Origin: Siphonodentalium dalli
Taxonomy: Eukaryota > Mollusca > Scaphopoda > Gadilida > Siphonodentaliidae
Assembly (NCBI GenBank): GCA_032622095.1
Contig: CP136064.1
Location: 262,549,863 to 262,613,862 of the forward strand
Direction: 5' to 3'
DNA: 64,000 nucleotides
How positions within the stretch are numbered: the first letter of the stretch is position 1; every line of letters starts with the position of its first letter. Position numbers and translations under genes: made by a program. Positions 63,628-64,000 of this stretch are shown one piece after another. The notes beneath the pieces are model-generated. The model had not been told where the DNA came from and searched no databases. It was given only the letters and a program-made list of their open reading frames with translations.

Positions 63628-63810
63628 TACCTAAACTATTGACCATTTGCGCTATAGCGAGTAATGTGTAAATCTGCACGATGAGTATCCAGCAGCATCG
63701 ATATGATGAAGCAGTGTGTCATGCATGTTTATATCACAGTAACTCGTAAAATGTTATCATACATCATTGTTGGATGATAGCTGAAAATAAATCCATGGTG
63801 GGGAATCACG
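63628..63810 (+). other. Probable 3' UTR with polyadenylation signal
   Basis: AATAAA stands at about 63786, 160 bases after the stop codon. No competing ORF or splice site is apparent between them. The exact cleavage site cannot be fixed. Confidence 0.55.
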
Positions 63811-64000
63811 TGGTTTCGAGGTTGGTGAGTACTACGAATTAAAATGGCCGAGGCGAGTGCTAATGCACAACAACTGACACGAAACATAGCATTTTGACTG
63901 TTACGAGCATATGCTAGTTTATTTTTTATAACAAGTTGATACCTTATTTGTTCGAAAATACAGTCGGATGTTTGTGGAATATACCAGTCCATACCTCTAT

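Noticed and set aside
1-64000. tRNA or rRNA genes
   Set aside because: No cloverleaf, A/B box pair or rRNA core sequence was recognised on inspection; absence is not proven.

Overview
The window is eukaryotic, AT-rich, intron-rich and crowded with transposons. It is most likely from a marine lophotrochozoan, a mollusc being my best guess. This rests on the repeat content (L1/Tx1-like and other non-LTR elements, Crypton/DUF3504 remnants, many hairpin-forming MITEs) and on a WSC + C-type lectin + LDLa receptor. Species assignment is inference.

Main result: one plus-strand gene appears to occupy almost the whole window (1165-63627). I rebuilt it from splice sites and intron phases. Fourteen exons join into 2175 nt, an open frame of 724 codons plus stop, for a type I membrane protein. 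Domain order in the full-inclusion form is signal peptide, LDL-receptor class A, N-half of a C-type lectin domain (CTLD1), WSC1, WSC2, C-half of CTLD1, complete CTLD2, short stalk, transmembrane helix, and a cytoplasmic tail with about eight tyrosines. Every extracellular module is bounded by phase-1 introns, so modules can be skipped without shifting the frame. The two WSC domains lie inside the intron that splits CTLD1. Skipping the four WSC exons restores an ordinary four-cysteine CTLD. A second signal-peptide exon (18389-18470, also phase 1) could start an LDLa-less isoform. A stalk exon (58555-58626) creates a TGA at any junction with the next exons and could yield a truncated, secreted form. 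Decayed copies of exon 1 and of the stalk exon show local exon duplication.

Layout: 1-1.24 kb upstream region and exon 1. 1.24-17.8 kb intron 1, with tandem repeats, a decayed exon-1 copy, MITEs, a long RT ORF (4940-7783), a 1.7-kb TIR element and a minus-strand RT relic. 17.8-19.4 kb LDLa, alternative first exon and CTLD1 N-half. 19.4-39.6 kb WSC region, whose introns hold a 0.7-kb foldback, a palindromic element, a decayed Crypton, a 4.6-kb composite foldback with mirrored minisatellites and an integrase-like ORF, and an L1-like RT fragment. 39.7-51.7 kb a large intron with a 5-kb inverted repeat, a CAT microsatellite and a minus-strand LINE interrupted by a MITE. 51.7-53.4 kb CTLD2. 53.4-58.5 kb tandem repeats and a LINE ORF1 relic. 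58.5-63.6 kb stalk array, TM exon and tail exon.

The gene would make a cell-surface receptor that binds glycans or other ligands outside (CTLD, WSC, LDLa) and could signal through tail tyrosines. No ligand or pathway can be read from the sequence.
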